Shown here in pieces: positions 16,082 to 25,479 of a DNA stretch of 64,000 nt. Under the pieces are notes generated by a model. The model was not told where the DNA came from. It did not search any database and saw nothing but the letters and a program-made list of their open reading frames with translations. Each line of letters begins with the position of its first letter. Positions within the stretch are counted from its first letter, which is position 1. Location of the stretch: positions 1-64,000 of the forward strand of contig URQS01000013.1 of assembly GCA_900550035.1 (NCBI GenBank), in the 5' to 3' direction. The position numbers were made by a program, and so were the translations under genes. The DNA is from an uncultured Prevotella sp. (lineage in GTDB: Bacteria; Bacteroidota; Bacteroidia; Bacteroidales; Bacteroidaceae).

Positions 16082-19021
16082 TCAGAAATTCACCTGAGCA
16101 TTGAATGTTACCGAACGTGTGAAAGGATAACTGAGACCTCGCTCCTGCCTTATTGTGCTGGTATAGAAGAGGTCATTAGCTGTGATGGAGAGCCTTAGCA
16201 TGGATATCCAGCTGCCACGGAGTCTGTCAGAGTCCATATTGTAAGCCAATCTCAGCGATGTCATGCTCAGTCTCTTTTCGTGCTGGACAAACCTTGACGT
16301 CGCTTTGGTGGCGCTGTTGTCGGTGATGGCCTTGTAGAGAGCCACATCGCCCGGCTTCTGCCATCGTTCGGTAAGCGCACGGCGGTCATTGTTTGTCATA
16401 TAGTTGACGTTCTCTATCTTCTGGTGCAGGGTGTAGTTATACTTGTCTGCACCGAAGGAATAATTGAGATGAGTGCCTATTTCCCATGACTTATATCGGA
16501 TATTCAGTCCGACATAGCCATTGAGATCAGGCTCATTGACGCCTACCGGCACCTGATCCTGAGCATTCCATGTATATGTGGTGTTGCCGTTACGGTCGAT
16601 ATAGAGTTCCTTTCCCGTGCCAGGATCTATGCCAAGGGAGCGCACTGCGTAGATGGTATTCATGGATTCACCCTCCTTGAATTGGAATACGGGAGTGGTG
16701 GAACCCGAACCGTTGGCATTGACCATGTCGTTATATCGCTGGAGAGCGTCTGAAATCTTGAGTATGGTGTTATGGTTTCTTGTGCCGTTGAGCGTGACAT
16801 TGACCAAGAGATTCCTTGTGCGTACAGGGGAATAACTGATATTGAAGTCAAAGCCTTCATTGCGAAGGTCGCCCATATTTGCCTTATAGGTGTCGAATCC
16901 CAATGATGGAGCGACGGTGATGCTGGTCAGGTTGCCCTTGGTCTTGTTGTTGTAATAGTTGAACTCCAAGTTGAGACGGTTCTTCCAGAGCGAAGCCTCC
17001 AGGCCGATGGTGCGGTTATATGTGGTCTGTCCCTTGAGGTCGGGATTGCCGAGTGTGGTGATTATTGCTCCGAAGTATCCTCCATAGACCTTTGTCAGAT
17101 AGTTATACTGGTTGCTTGCCTGGTTTCGGTTGTAGTTCTGGTTGCCCGTAGTGCCGACATTTGCACGCAAGGCGAGCTTTGATACCACACTGCTTCCGGC
17201 GAAGAAACGCTCATTATGCACGTTCCATCTCAGTCCGGCACTCCAGTAAGGCGTGGTCTGCTGATGGTCACCATAGAGCGAACTGCCGTCCATACGGATA
17301 GTAAGGTCACAGAGATAGCGGTTGCCGTAACTGTAGTTCTGGTTGCAGAAGATGCCGGCAGTGCGGACTTTGGACTTGCCTCCAGTGATTCTGCCGTACT
17401 TCTCATACTGCACTGCGTATGAGATATAGTCCTGCGAATTGCCGAGAAATCCCGTCATGGTGTAGCTGTCGCTCTCATTTGATGTCTGCTTGGCTTCTGC
17501 TCCGAGTATCGCCTGCACGTCGAAACGACCGAAACTATGTGTATATGACGTCAGCATACTGCCATAGACGGTGGTCGAGGAATTGTGTCCGAGCGTGTAT
17601 TTTCCACGCTGGTAGAGCGCATCGGGTGTGATGGAGGAGTTGTTGTTGATATATTCGAAGCTGCCAGGCGATACATATGCGTCGTCACGGTCGCTGTCAT
17701 GGCTGAGTGAGAACGACCCTTTCAGACGTACATCATCGGTGATGGTCCAGTTTATTCCGAAATTATTCGTCACGTTCATACCTCTCGAAGTGGAGTAACT
17801 GTTGAGGTATCGCGCTTCATAGACAGGCGACTGCATGGATGCCAGCACTCCGAGAGCGATGCCTTCAGGCGCTAAGTTTGACAGGGAAAGCATGCGGTAG
17901 TAGTTGCCGTCAGCATCTTTCTCCTGATAATAAGGCAGTGCCGAGGTGTAGGAAGAGAAGCTTCCGTAAGGCGATTCCTTGCTATCCACCATGGAAAACT
18001 GCAGGTCGTTGGTCACACGGATGCGGTGATTGGATATAATCAACTTTGTGCCAGCCTCGTAAGTGTCTCGTCCGCTGCCCTTCATTGCGCCGTTGAGATT
18101 GCTGTAACTCAGGTTTGCCGCAAAGCGAACTTTCGTTCCGCCAGGCAGTGATGTCTTTGGTGAAGCCTCGATGATGAGGGAATGCTTGTGCTGGAAACCC
18201 ATCTGCAAAGGCTTTGAAAGCCAATAGGTATCAACGCCACTGAGCACGGCACTGCGTGCCACATTATAGGAATTGGCATTCAGTCCTGCGTCTTCCCCCT
18301 CACGATATGCATCAAATACGCCGGCTTTCTTCTGAAATTCCAGCACCTCTGCCGCATTCATCAGATTGTAGGACGAAAGGTCCGGAATCTCAAACTTGCC
18401 GTTCATTGTATAGCTTATCTGCAGTTTTCCTGCCATCGGGGTGATGGTTTCGATGACCACTACACCGTTTGCGGCACGCGAACCGTATATCGCTGCTGCG
18501 GCAGCGTCCTTCAGTATAGTGATGCTCTTCACGCGATTGATGTCGAGGTCATATACTTTCTGCACGTTTACCTCAAAGCCATCGATTATGAACACGGGTA
18601 AAGTTGTCACTGTCTGCAGGTTGCTCTGCGAGATGTCCGGCATTGTATTCTGTCCTCTTATCTCTATCTGGTCAGGTATATGGTTAGGGTCAGAACCGTA
18701 AATGCCACGGGTATCCACCACCTGAAACGAGGGGTCGAACACCTTCAGGCCCTCAAGCAGATTGGTGCTGTTGACCTTCATAATTTCCTTGCCGGACACC
18801 TGCACCGCTGTTCCAGTGAAGCTGTTCTTCGTCTTGGAGTAATATCCCGTGACGACAGTCTCGCCTATCTCGCCAAACAGCAGTATGTCATTCTTCTGTC
18901 CGGTGCTGTCATTCTTTGCCATAGCGGTCTTTTCCTTGGCTGTCTTCTGTGTTTTGCTTTGCGCAAACACCACGGAGTCTGTCGCCATCAGCGTCAGTAT
19001 GATCAATATTCTCGTTTTCAT
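16082..19021 (-). CDS. SusC/RagA family TonB-dependent receptor without N-terminal regulatory domain
   Basis: A 979-residue outer-membrane receptor. A signal peptide (about 1-20, ending VFAQ) is followed by a Lys/Thr-rich linker and then directly by the plug domain (about 50-200), with the SusC signature VKSITILKDAAAAAIYGSRA ending near residue 180. The rest is the 22-strand barrel, closing with RSVTFNAQVNF. The CarboxypepD_reg-like domain that precedes the plug in most SusC proteins is absent. The start codon overlaps the previous SusD stop by 4 bp, which indicates coupling. It probably imports a peptide or similar ligand, energised by TonB. Confidence 0.94.
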   Translation of the reverse strand: MKTRILIILTLMATDSVVFAQSKTQKTAKEKTAMAKNDSTGQKNDILLFGEIGETVVTGYYSKTKNSFTGTAVQVSGKEIMKVNSTNLLEGLKVFDPSFQVVDTRGIYGSDPNHIPDQIEIRGQNTMPDISQSNLQTVTTLPVFIIDGFEVNVQKVYDLDINRVKSITILKDAAAAAIYGSRAANGVVVIETITPMAGKLQISYTMNGKFEIPDLSSYNLMNAAEVLEFQKKAGVFDAYREGEDAGLNANSYNVARSAVLSGVDTYWLSKPLQMGFQHKHSLIIEASPKTSLPGGTKVRFAANLSYSNLNGAMKGSGRDTYEAGTKLIISNHRIRVTNDLQFSMVDSKESPYGSFSSYTSALPYYQEKDADGNYYRMLSLSNLAPEGIALGVLASMQSPVYEARYLNSYSTSRGMNVTNNFGINWTITDDVRLKGSFSLSHDSDRDDAYVSPGSFEYINNNSSITPDALYQRGKYTLGHNSSTTVYGSMLTSYTHSFGRFDVQAILGAEAKQTSNESDSYTMTGFLGNSQDYISYAVQYEKYGRITGGKSKVRTAGIFCNQNYSYGNRYLCDLTIRMDGSSLYGDHQQTTPYWSAGLRWNVHNERFFAGSSVVSKLALRANVGTTGNQNYNRNQASNQYNYLTKVYGGYFGAIITTLGNPDLKGQTTYNRTIGLEASLWKNRLNLEFNYYNNKTKGNLTSITVAPSLGFDTYKANMGDLRNEGFDFNISYSPVRTRNLLVNVTLNGTRNHNTILKISDALQRYNDMVNANGSGSTTPVFQFKEGESMNTIYAVRSLGIDPGTGKELYIDRNGNTTYTWNAQDQVPVGVNEPDLNGYVGLNIRYKSWEIGTHLNYSFGADKYNYTLHQKIENVNYMTNNDRRALTERWQKPGDVALYKAITDNSATKATSRFVQHEKRLSMTSLRLAYNMDSDRLRGSWISMLRLSITANDLFYTSTIRQERGLSYPFTRSVTFNAQVNF

Positions 19022-20304
19022 CGACTGATACGTTTATTGAGATAGTACAACTGTCCGTCGCCAAAGAGGTCACGACGGTATTCATCATATATCATCGGAA
19101 GGAGGTCAGCATCCTCCGATGCGTCGGCTGCGTAGGTCACATCCTTGTTTGATTGCATCGCTATAAGGCGTTGGCGTGCCTCCTGTTTGCGGCCCAGTCG
19201 CCACAAAGCTTCAGCCGCTATGAGTTGCACTTCGCCCAGTCTGATGTAAGGGATTGCAGCCGGAAGGTCGGTGCTTCCGCCGCTTTCTGTGCTCACATAG
19301 CCTGTAAGCAGGGTGTTCGGTCCGTATTTGTTTGACATTATCTGCGTGCCGTCTTCCTGCTCGCGGAACCATGCCCTGCGGCGGATGTCGGTCTGCTGGG
19401 CGTAAATGCGGTCGATGTCAGTACGGCATCTGACTTTCTTCTGGTCGAAAAGCGTTGCGCTCAGACGGGTGAAACCTGTCGGCAATGATGACAAAGCAAA
19501 AATATTCTCACGGGAGAAGCAGTAATCATAACCATACTTGCCCGGTGTGACGAAGTAAAAGAGCTGGTATCGCGTCGCCACCCGTGCCGGATCTGTATGC
19601 AGCATCACTGAGTCTGCATTGTCCAATGCCTTCTGATAGTCGCCTTTCCATAGCGCCACTCTGGCTTTCAGCGCCTTTACTGCATAGGCATTGAGCTGGA
19701 AAGTGCGCAGCCTTCTGTCTATTTCTCCCACTTTTACCGATGAAGGATTTGTGGCATTCATTATGGGGTCATTGGCAGAAAGCAGCCTGTCTGCCTTATC
19801 AAGCCATTCCTCCACTCCGTCCATAGGAAGGTCCAGAAGGCGGTGGAGGTCGAATGTCATGGCGGCTTTGATGGCATAGCACTCGCCCAGGACTATCTCC
19901 TTGAGTCCGGAAGTGAAGAATACCACCTTGGTATGCTCTGCTTCGTCTATTATCCTGTCGCAGGATTCTATGACTCTGTCGGCGCATATCCGCATCGTGT
20001 CCATACGCTGCCGCAATGCCGGAGCATCGAAATCGAGCTTAGATGCCGCCGTGGTCTCTTCGTCATAAGGCTCCAATGTCTGTGAGGCGAACTCCATCAT
20101 GCCGAGCGAAAGGGTGTTGCCGTAAAGCTCAGGAGCACGCATCTGCATGTAGATGCCGGTCAATGCCTGCATGAATGCCGTCTCGTCATTGAAGAATTTC
20201 CCCGCAGTGACATCGCTGTCGTCACCGGTCTTGTCGAAGAAATCATCGCAGCTCTGTAGCATCGTACAGGCTATCATCATTATATATATTATTCTTGTTC
20301 TCAT
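19018..20304 (-). CDS. SusD/RagB family outer-membrane lipoprotein (first pair)
   Basis: A 428-residue lipoprotein with signal sequence and lipobox MLQSC (Cys19). DVTAGKFFNDETAFMQALTG marks the SusD N-terminus, and RLGEVQLIAAEALWRLG and YDEYRRDLFGDGQLYYLNKR mark the C-terminus. It is shorter than typical SusD proteins (about 500). It lies between the 600-residue receptor (25-bp gap) and the 979-residue receptor (4-bp overlap), so its barrel partner could be either. That gives two SusD-like lids in one operon. Confidence 0.92.
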   Translation of the reverse strand: MRTRIIYIMMIACTMLQSCDDFFDKTGDDSDVTAGKFFNDETAFMQALTGIYMQMRAPELYGNTLSLGMMEFASQTLEPYDEETTAASKLDFDAPALRQRMDTMRICADRVIESCDRIIDEAEHTKVVFFTSGLKEIVLGECYAIKAAMTFDLHRLLDLPMDGVEEWLDKADRLLSANDPIMNATNPSSVKVGEIDRRLRTFQLNAYAVKALKARVALWKGDYQKALDNADSVMLHTDPARVATRYQLFYFVTPGKYGYDYCFSRENIFALSSLPTGFTRLSATLFDQKKVRCRTDIDRIYAQQTDIRRRAWFREQEDGTQIMSNKYGPNTLLTGYVSTESGGSTDLPAAIPYIRLGEVQLIAAEALWRLGRKQEARQRLIAMQSNKDVTYAADASEDADLLPMIYDEYRRDLFGDGQLYYLNKRISR

Positions 20305-20329
20305 TGTCAGATGGTTTTCGTTTTCCCTT

Positions 20330-22132
20330 TTAGAACCTTGCTTCCACTGTCAGGCAAGCCCTGTGGCAGTTTTCCTCACCGCTGAGGCGCACCATACCGC
20401 CCTTGATGAATCTCCAGAGCGATGGAAGCATGTAGCCTATCTGAATGCTCTGCAGCCTGTTGGTCTCCCAATTATCGGTGAAGAAGGATGCTGAAGCTGT
20501 CCAGCGGTGCCATTGTCCGTAGATAACCATGCCTGCAAGCATCTCCCTTACATCATCATAAGCGGCAGAAAGCGATGCACTTGCCGTCCAGTGCTTACCC
20601 TTCAGCGTCTTGCCCACATCGCCATAGAGCATATTTGTAGACTCTGCACGCATGCCTGAAGCATTAAGATGCCATCCTTTGGCTTCAAAGTCGAGCGACA
20701 ACAGACCGCGTGTCACTGCGTCAGGACGGATATTCTCATCGTAATAGCCCTGCAGTTGTGCCCCCGTCTGATAGTAATTATATATGTATGTCTCGTTGGT
20801 GATGTTGGAATACATCGGAGTAAAAGCCTTGTAACTGTAAGGCACCGTGGCACTTCTTCCCAAACCGAGAGAAAGTCTGAGGCAATCTATCCCGCTTTCA
20901 GCCATCCATGCCTCCCTGCTGATGTTCCATCCCAGGTCGGCAGCCCAATATACCTCGTTGCGATGCTTCGGTGAAAGGAGGGAAGAGCGGTTCATTGTCA
21001 CGTTCATCGTGGCGCTGTAGCGTCCCTGATAGTCGTAGCCCACGTTTGCCATGCACTGCAATGTGCGCTCGAAGTCCCTCACTGCCGTAGGTTTACGCAA
21101 CGTGTCATAGGTCTGGGTAAATGATACATAGTTGAGTATGTCATTCAGTATTCCTCGTCCGGCGTATGATTCTCCTCCCCTTTCTCCACTGTAAAGGCTT
21201 ACACCTGCAGAGGCAAGGAGAGTGTGTCCGCCAGTCATTGCATTCTGATAAGCGAGCTTCAGTCCGCCGTCGTAGGTCATCGTCGTCTCGCGCATTATGT
21301 CATAAGTGCCTTTGTTGCGCAGGTTATCTTCGTCCTTGAACACAGGTGAATATGGTGAAAGGAACACATCGCGCCTCACTTCCTGACGCAGGAAAGAGAA
21401 ATAGCCCACCATTTCCAGTCCCGGCATGAGGCTTAACGTCGCCCTTATACGATCAGTAAGCGTGGAAAAGCGGGTTTTGTCCGTGTCATCATCATTGAAT
21501 GTCTCGTGGATTCCATAGTTTCCATATTGCAGGTCATTGCTGATGGACAGCGCATTGCGCCTGTAACCTATATATGAACGCATCTGAATGCGGTCCGTTC
21601 CCTTGGCTTTCGTTTCCGTACCAGGGTCATAGATGGCAGTAAAGCGATAGCCTACATTGTCATCGCCCCCGTCGGCAGTGAGCCAATGCTCTGCCCCTTT
21701 CATGGTGCCGTCGCTGCCGTCGTAGGGCTTTCCTGCCTGTATGTCTGCCTTGTAACTAAGACTTAGTGGACCTTTGGCATACTTCTTTGTGACTATTTCC
21801 ACTGCTCCTTTTCCGCCGTGGATTCCTAATTGCGCCAATTTCGCCGCGTCTCTGATAATCCTTACCTCTGCTACTTCGCCTACAGTGATGCCTATTAGGG
21901 CTGTCTTTGGCATTCGTACACCGTCTATAAGTATCTCTGGATTATCATAAGTGGAGGCATCGAGCGTGCGTATGGCTGTCCAGAGATCACGTGCGCTGAC
22001 GCGCTCCATCATCTCAGATGTCAGTCTTCTGTCTGTTACACCGAGGCATAACGAATCCTCTACGCTGGCTTTTACGCCAATCGTAATTCCCCAAAATATC
22101 AAGAGTAATGATAATCGAAAATGTGAAAGCAC
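20330..22132 (-). CDS. Short TonB-dependent receptor-like protein, first gene of operon
   Basis: A 600-residue protein, little more than half the size of a normal SusC. A signal peptide (about 1-22) precedes a plug-like domain with ILIDGVRMPKTALIGITVGE and VRIIRDAAKLAQLGIHGGKG, the SusC-type plug signature. A barrel of reduced length follows, ending ACLTVEARF with a terminal Phe. The only available start is GTG, because an in-frame TAA lies four codons upstream. The promoter position agrees with this, giving a leader of about 20 nt. It may be a reduced receptor that works with the SusD encoded next to it. Confidence 0.8.
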   Translation of the reverse strand: MLSHFRLSLLLIFWGITIGVKASVEDSLCLGVTDRRLTSEMMERVSARDLWTAIRTLDASTYDNPEILIDGVRMPKTALIGITVGEVAEVRIIRDAAKLAQLGIHGGKGAVEIVTKKYAKGPLSLSYKADIQAGKPYDGSDGTMKGAEHWLTADGGDDNVGYRFTAIYDPGTETKAKGTDRIQMRSYIGYRRNALSISNDLQYGNYGIHETFNDDDTDKTRFSTLTDRIRATLSLMPGLEMVGYFSFLRQEVRRDVFLSPYSPVFKDEDNLRNKGTYDIMRETTMTYDGGLKLAYQNAMTGGHTLLASAGVSLYSGERGGESYAGRGILNDILNYVSFTQTYDTLRKPTAVRDFERTLQCMANVGYDYQGRYSATMNVTMNRSSLLSPKHRNEVYWAADLGWNISREAWMAESGIDCLRLSLGLGRSATVPYSYKAFTPMYSNITNETYIYNYYQTGAQLQGYYDENIRPDAVTRGLLSLDFEAKGWHLNASGMRAESTNMLYGDVGKTLKGKHWTASASLSAAYDDVREMLAGMVIYGQWHRWTASASFFTDNWETNRLQSIQIGYMLPSLWRFIKGGMVRLSGEENCHRACLTVEARF

Positions 22133-22159
22133 TCTGTTGTGTTATTAAAGTTACGCTTG

Positions 22160-22192
22160 CAAAGTTACAAAAAATCATATAGCTGATGCAAA
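22160..22192 (-). promoter_or_regulatory. Predicted promoter of the double SusC/D-metalloprotease operon
   Basis: On the minus strand TTTG (plus 22189-22192) and TAACTTTG (plus 22160-22167) are separated by 21 bp, close to the Bacteroidota consensus TTTG-N19-21-TAnnTTTG. The GTG start of the first gene is 28 bp downstream of the -7 box. Confidence 0.7.
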
Positions 22193-22311
22193 AAAAATAA
22201 AGAAAATGATAATTATACCTAAAAGTGAGTATCTGAATACCATTTTGTCTGGTAATTTATGTTGTTCTTTCACAATTTGTTATTATTTGGGGTGCAAAAT
22301 TATAAGTAAGC

Positions 22312-22550
22312 TGTAAGTGACGCTCGTGGGTAATAGGATATCTCTATTCACACGATAGGACGGAATCCGACAATAGAATAGAAGTGACGTATCTCGAAGG
22401 GATGGCTGAAAACAACTTTCCACACACCGTAAGGTGTAAAAGCACGAAACCACTGTATGCCGAACGGCACGTACGGTGGTGTGGGAGATCGGTAAATGTG
22501 AAAGTAGGAGGTAAATGCCTTTTATGAATAACATTTACCTCCTACCCAAT
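22312..22550 (+). mobile_element. Second group II intron remnant (3' domains only)
   Basis: Domain V is readable at 22449-22480, pairing ACCACTGTATGCC with GGCACGTACGGTGGT around GAAC. Domain VI is the hairpin GTAGGAGGTAAATG/CATTTACCTCCTAC (22504-22545), and the expected 3' end is CCAAT at 22550. The sequence before domain V shares ACGTATCTCGAA with the intron at 8295-8306. Domains I-III and the maturase gene are missing, so it is a fossil. The left limit is approximate. The rest of the 22133-22586 gap is AT-rich with nothing recognised except the operon promoter. Confidence 0.75.
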
Positions 22551-22586
22551 TGATATGTATTCAACCTTGAAGGGTGAAGATTTGCA

Positions 22587-25454
22587 TTAGTACCACTGCA
22601 CGGCGTTGCTGTATCCCGAGCGTTTGTCATATTTGAGCGCATCGGTCAGTGTAGCTGCGTTACATCTGAACGAGAAGTTGTAGCTTGTATACGGAGCGAG
22701 CACCACCGAGCATGACATGTTGAAGCAGTGCAGGTCGCGTTGCAGCGAAGCCGTTGTCATTGACATCTTGTGCTGGTCGAAGTCGTAGCCAGAAGAGAAC
22801 GAGATGTTCCATCCATCGCTCAGACGCAGGTTGCCGCTGAAGTTCAGGTTCTGTGAGAACTTGTATGGATAGCGCATCGACTTGGTGTTGAACTTGCCGC
22901 TGGTATTTTCGCGCATTGTGATACCGTAGCCGAATGTGAGCGACCATGGCATATTGAATCGCATATATCCGTCGGCATCAGTCTCCGCCTTGCCGCCTCC
23001 GCTCTTCTTTGCGCCGCGTTGGCCTTCTACCATAGTGTCGTCGACATTTGATTCGATGTCTGTATCAACGCCGTCTTCATCGTCCTTGTTGCGTTTTTTC
23101 TTCTTGTCTTCCTCGTCATCGCCGCCTCCAAACCATTTCTTTAACTTCTCTGGTGTAAGCGTGAATGAGAAGTTCTGCGATGTACCCTGGAAGCGTCCGA
23201 ACTTGCCCATGCCCCAAAGGGTGCGGTTGCCTACGTAAGGCTTTCCGTCCTTGTCCAGCTCGTATGCATACGATGCGAATACGGCATTCATGTTGAACGT
23301 GTAGTTCTTCCACCACTTCAGTCGTATGCGCATTGTCAGGTCAGACAGCGGGTGATAGTCGGTAGCGAGATTGTAGCTCATAGCCAGACCGAGTTCGTCG
23401 ATGAGCGATATCTTCTTGATACCGGTACTGTCCTTGTCGCTCTTTATCTTCATCTCGACATTGTTAGCGATATCAAACGAGATGTTGCCCGTCTTGCCCT
23501 TGCCCGGCACGCCGTAGAGCTGTCCTTCGTAGGGCGAATACTCAACGAGGTCGACCGAACCGTCGGCGTTGGTCTTCTGATAGGTCTTATAATAGCCGTA
23601 GCGTCCCTGTCCGAAGTCAGGTGCATAGCTGAAGCTTACGCTCGGGGTGATGACGTGGCGTATGGTCTGTATCTTGTCGCCAAATATCTTGCGGCTCGGA
23701 GTGAAGAAACCGTAGAGCTTTGTCGACGCACTGATAGACATGTTATAGTTGTATACGTTGTTGAATCCGTATATGGTGTCGCGCATTTCCTCTTGTGCCG
23801 TATCGTCCCATGAGCGCATCACTTTGTGTGTGTACATACGATCCTGGAAGTTGAACGATGGCGACACGTTGATATAGTTGAACAGTGTGAAGTTGCCGCT
23901 GATAGGTATAGAGTGGTTCCAACCGTTGCGCCAGTCCTTTATCAGGTTCGACTTGAGGAAGCGGTCTTCCTTGGTGTCGATGCGGTTGGATATCTGTCCG
24001 GTGTACGACATCGAAATCTTTTCATACCAACGTTCATCGCCTGCTGCGTGCTTGCGCTTGAACGGATAGAATCGCGAGAGCGAGATATTGAGGTCGGGCA
24101 GCGTTACAGACAATGTAGAGTCGCGCATGTTCTGCGAGAGGTTGGCAGTAGAGCTGAGCGAGAGTCCGATGCTTGAGAACGTTGTGCTCCACGATACAGA
24201 TGATGTACGTGTCGACTGCGACAGTGTCTGTGGGTTGTACAGCGAGTTGAGGTTGTTGCGCTCGTAGCTCGATGTGGCGAAGTTGACACTTGCCGAGAGT
24301 GAGCTGTACGGGTTGGCTTTGGCATCCTGGCGATGACTCCACTGCACCTTGAACGATTTCTGCTCCGAATAGTCGGGCATGTTCTTGTCGCCGGTCTTAG
24401 TGTTCTGATAGCTCAAGAAGAAGCTGCCCGAATAGCGGTAGCGTTTGTTGTAGTTGCTTGCTGCCGACAGACCCCACGAGCCCTTTGTGTAAATCTCGCC
24501 GAGGAGCTTGAGGTCCCACTTGTCGTTGATGGCAAAGTAGTAGCCGCCGTCGCGCAGGTAGAATCCGCGGGCGCTCTCGTCGCCGTATGTTGGCATGATG
24601 AATCCCGACGAATAGCTCTTGGTGAACGGGAAGAATCCGTAAGGAATAGCCAATGGCAGCGGCACATCAGCCACAACGAGATAAGCCGGACCGAAGGTTA
24701 CGTCCTTGCCCGGGCGCACCTTACCACGCGATAGAGCAATGTAGAAGTCGGGATGCTTCTTGTCGCAGGTAGTGTAGCGGCCGTGCTGCAGGTATACGTC
24801 GCCGTTGGCACTACGCTTAGATATTTCGCTTTGCAGAAAACCGTCTTCCTGCTGTGTATATACTTTCGAAATAAGACCCTTCTTTGTCTTGAAGTTGAAA
24901 GCCATGGTGTCGCTCTCGTATTTGTCCTGTCCCATGCTGAACACGGGAGTACCCACCAGCGTGTGTCCGGTAGAGTCGGTAGTGTCGCGTGTTCCCGTGG
25001 CATGTACGAGCGACGAGTCGAGGCTCATGTGTATCTTCTCGGCTTCGAGGTCCATGTTCTCATATTTCACCTTCGACTGTCCGTACAGCAGTGCTGTCTT
25101 CGACTTGGCGTTGTATACGAGTGAGTCGGAAGCTTCATACTGTACTGGCGAGTTGATGCCGTTGGCACGCTGGCGGTTGATTGAGTCGAGACGAATGGAA
25201 TCGTCGATAGCGCGGTTGTGGTGATATATTGCAAGTTGCAGTGAGTCCATCTTTGTGGTGTCGACAATCTCGCGTCCTAACGAGTCGCGCATGATTGTGG
25301 CTATGCTGTCCTTAATGGAGTCGGATGCCACGGCTGTGGTGTCGCTTGAGGTAGCCTTGCGCACTTTTTTGCGTTGTGAGTAAGGCATGTCGGCAGCAGC
25401 CATCACGAATATGACGGCACACAAAAGAAGGGCTATGACGGTCTTGGTTCTCAA
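22587..25454 (-). CDS. lptD: LPS-assembly outer-membrane protein LptD homologue
   Basis: A 955-residue protein. A signal peptide (about 1-21) is followed by a Ser/Asp/Thr-rich linker and an OstA/LptA-like beta-jellyroll (about 105-240, with KTALLYGQSKVKYENMDLEA and YESDTMAFNFKTKKG). A large barrel with many aromatic strands follows. The insert DDEEDKKKKRNKDDEDG (about 800) is a charged loop. The layout and size fit Bacteroidota LptD, which inserts lipopolysaccharide into the outer leaflet together with LptE. The first codon is TTG; no ATG gives a complete signal peptide. It follows the HD gene by 25 bp. Confidence 0.88.
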   Translation of the reverse strand: MRTKTVIALLLCAVIFVMAAADMPYSQRKKVRKATSSDTTAVASDSIKDSIATIMRDSLGREIVDTTKMDSLQLAIYHHNRAIDDSIRLDSINRQRANGINSPVQYEASDSLVYNAKSKTALLYGQSKVKYENMDLEAEKIHMSLDSSLVHATGTRDTTDSTGHTLVGTPVFSMGQDKYESDTMAFNFKTKKGLISKVYTQQEDGFLQSEISKRSANGDVYLQHGRYTTCDKKHPDFYIALSRGKVRPGKDVTFGPAYLVVADVPLPLAIPYGFFPFTKSYSSGFIMPTYGDESARGFYLRDGGYYFAINDKWDLKLLGEIYTKGSWGLSAASNYNKRYRYSGSFFLSYQNTKTGDKNMPDYSEQKSFKVQWSHRQDAKANPYSSLSASVNFATSSYERNNLNSLYNPQTLSQSTRTSSVSWSTTFSSIGLSLSSTANLSQNMRDSTLSVTLPDLNISLSRFYPFKRKHAAGDERWYEKISMSYTGQISNRIDTKEDRFLKSNLIKDWRNGWNHSIPISGNFTLFNYINVSPSFNFQDRMYTHKVMRSWDDTAQEEMRDTIYGFNNVYNYNMSISASTKLYGFFTPSRKIFGDKIQTIRHVITPSVSFSYAPDFGQGRYGYYKTYQKTNADGSVDLVEYSPYEGQLYGVPGKGKTGNISFDIANNVEMKIKSDKDSTGIKKISLIDELGLAMSYNLATDYHPLSDLTMRIRLKWWKNYTFNMNAVFASYAYELDKDGKPYVGNRTLWGMGKFGRFQGTSQNFSFTLTPEKLKKWFGGGDDEEDKKKKRNKDDEDGVDTDIESNVDDTMVEGQRGAKKSGGGKAETDADGYMRFNMPWSLTFGYGITMRENTSGKFNTKSMRYPYKFSQNLNFSGNLRLSDGWNISFSSGYDFDQHKMSMTTASLQRDLHCFNMSCSVVLAPYTSYNFSFRCNAATLTDALKYDKRSGYSNAVQWY

Positions 25455-25479
25455 TTTTGCTGTATATTATTATGTGTTA

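Noticed and set aside
22283..22534. 83-codon minus-strand reading frame
   Set aside because: It lies entirely over the group II intron remnant and its domain V/VI hairpins.
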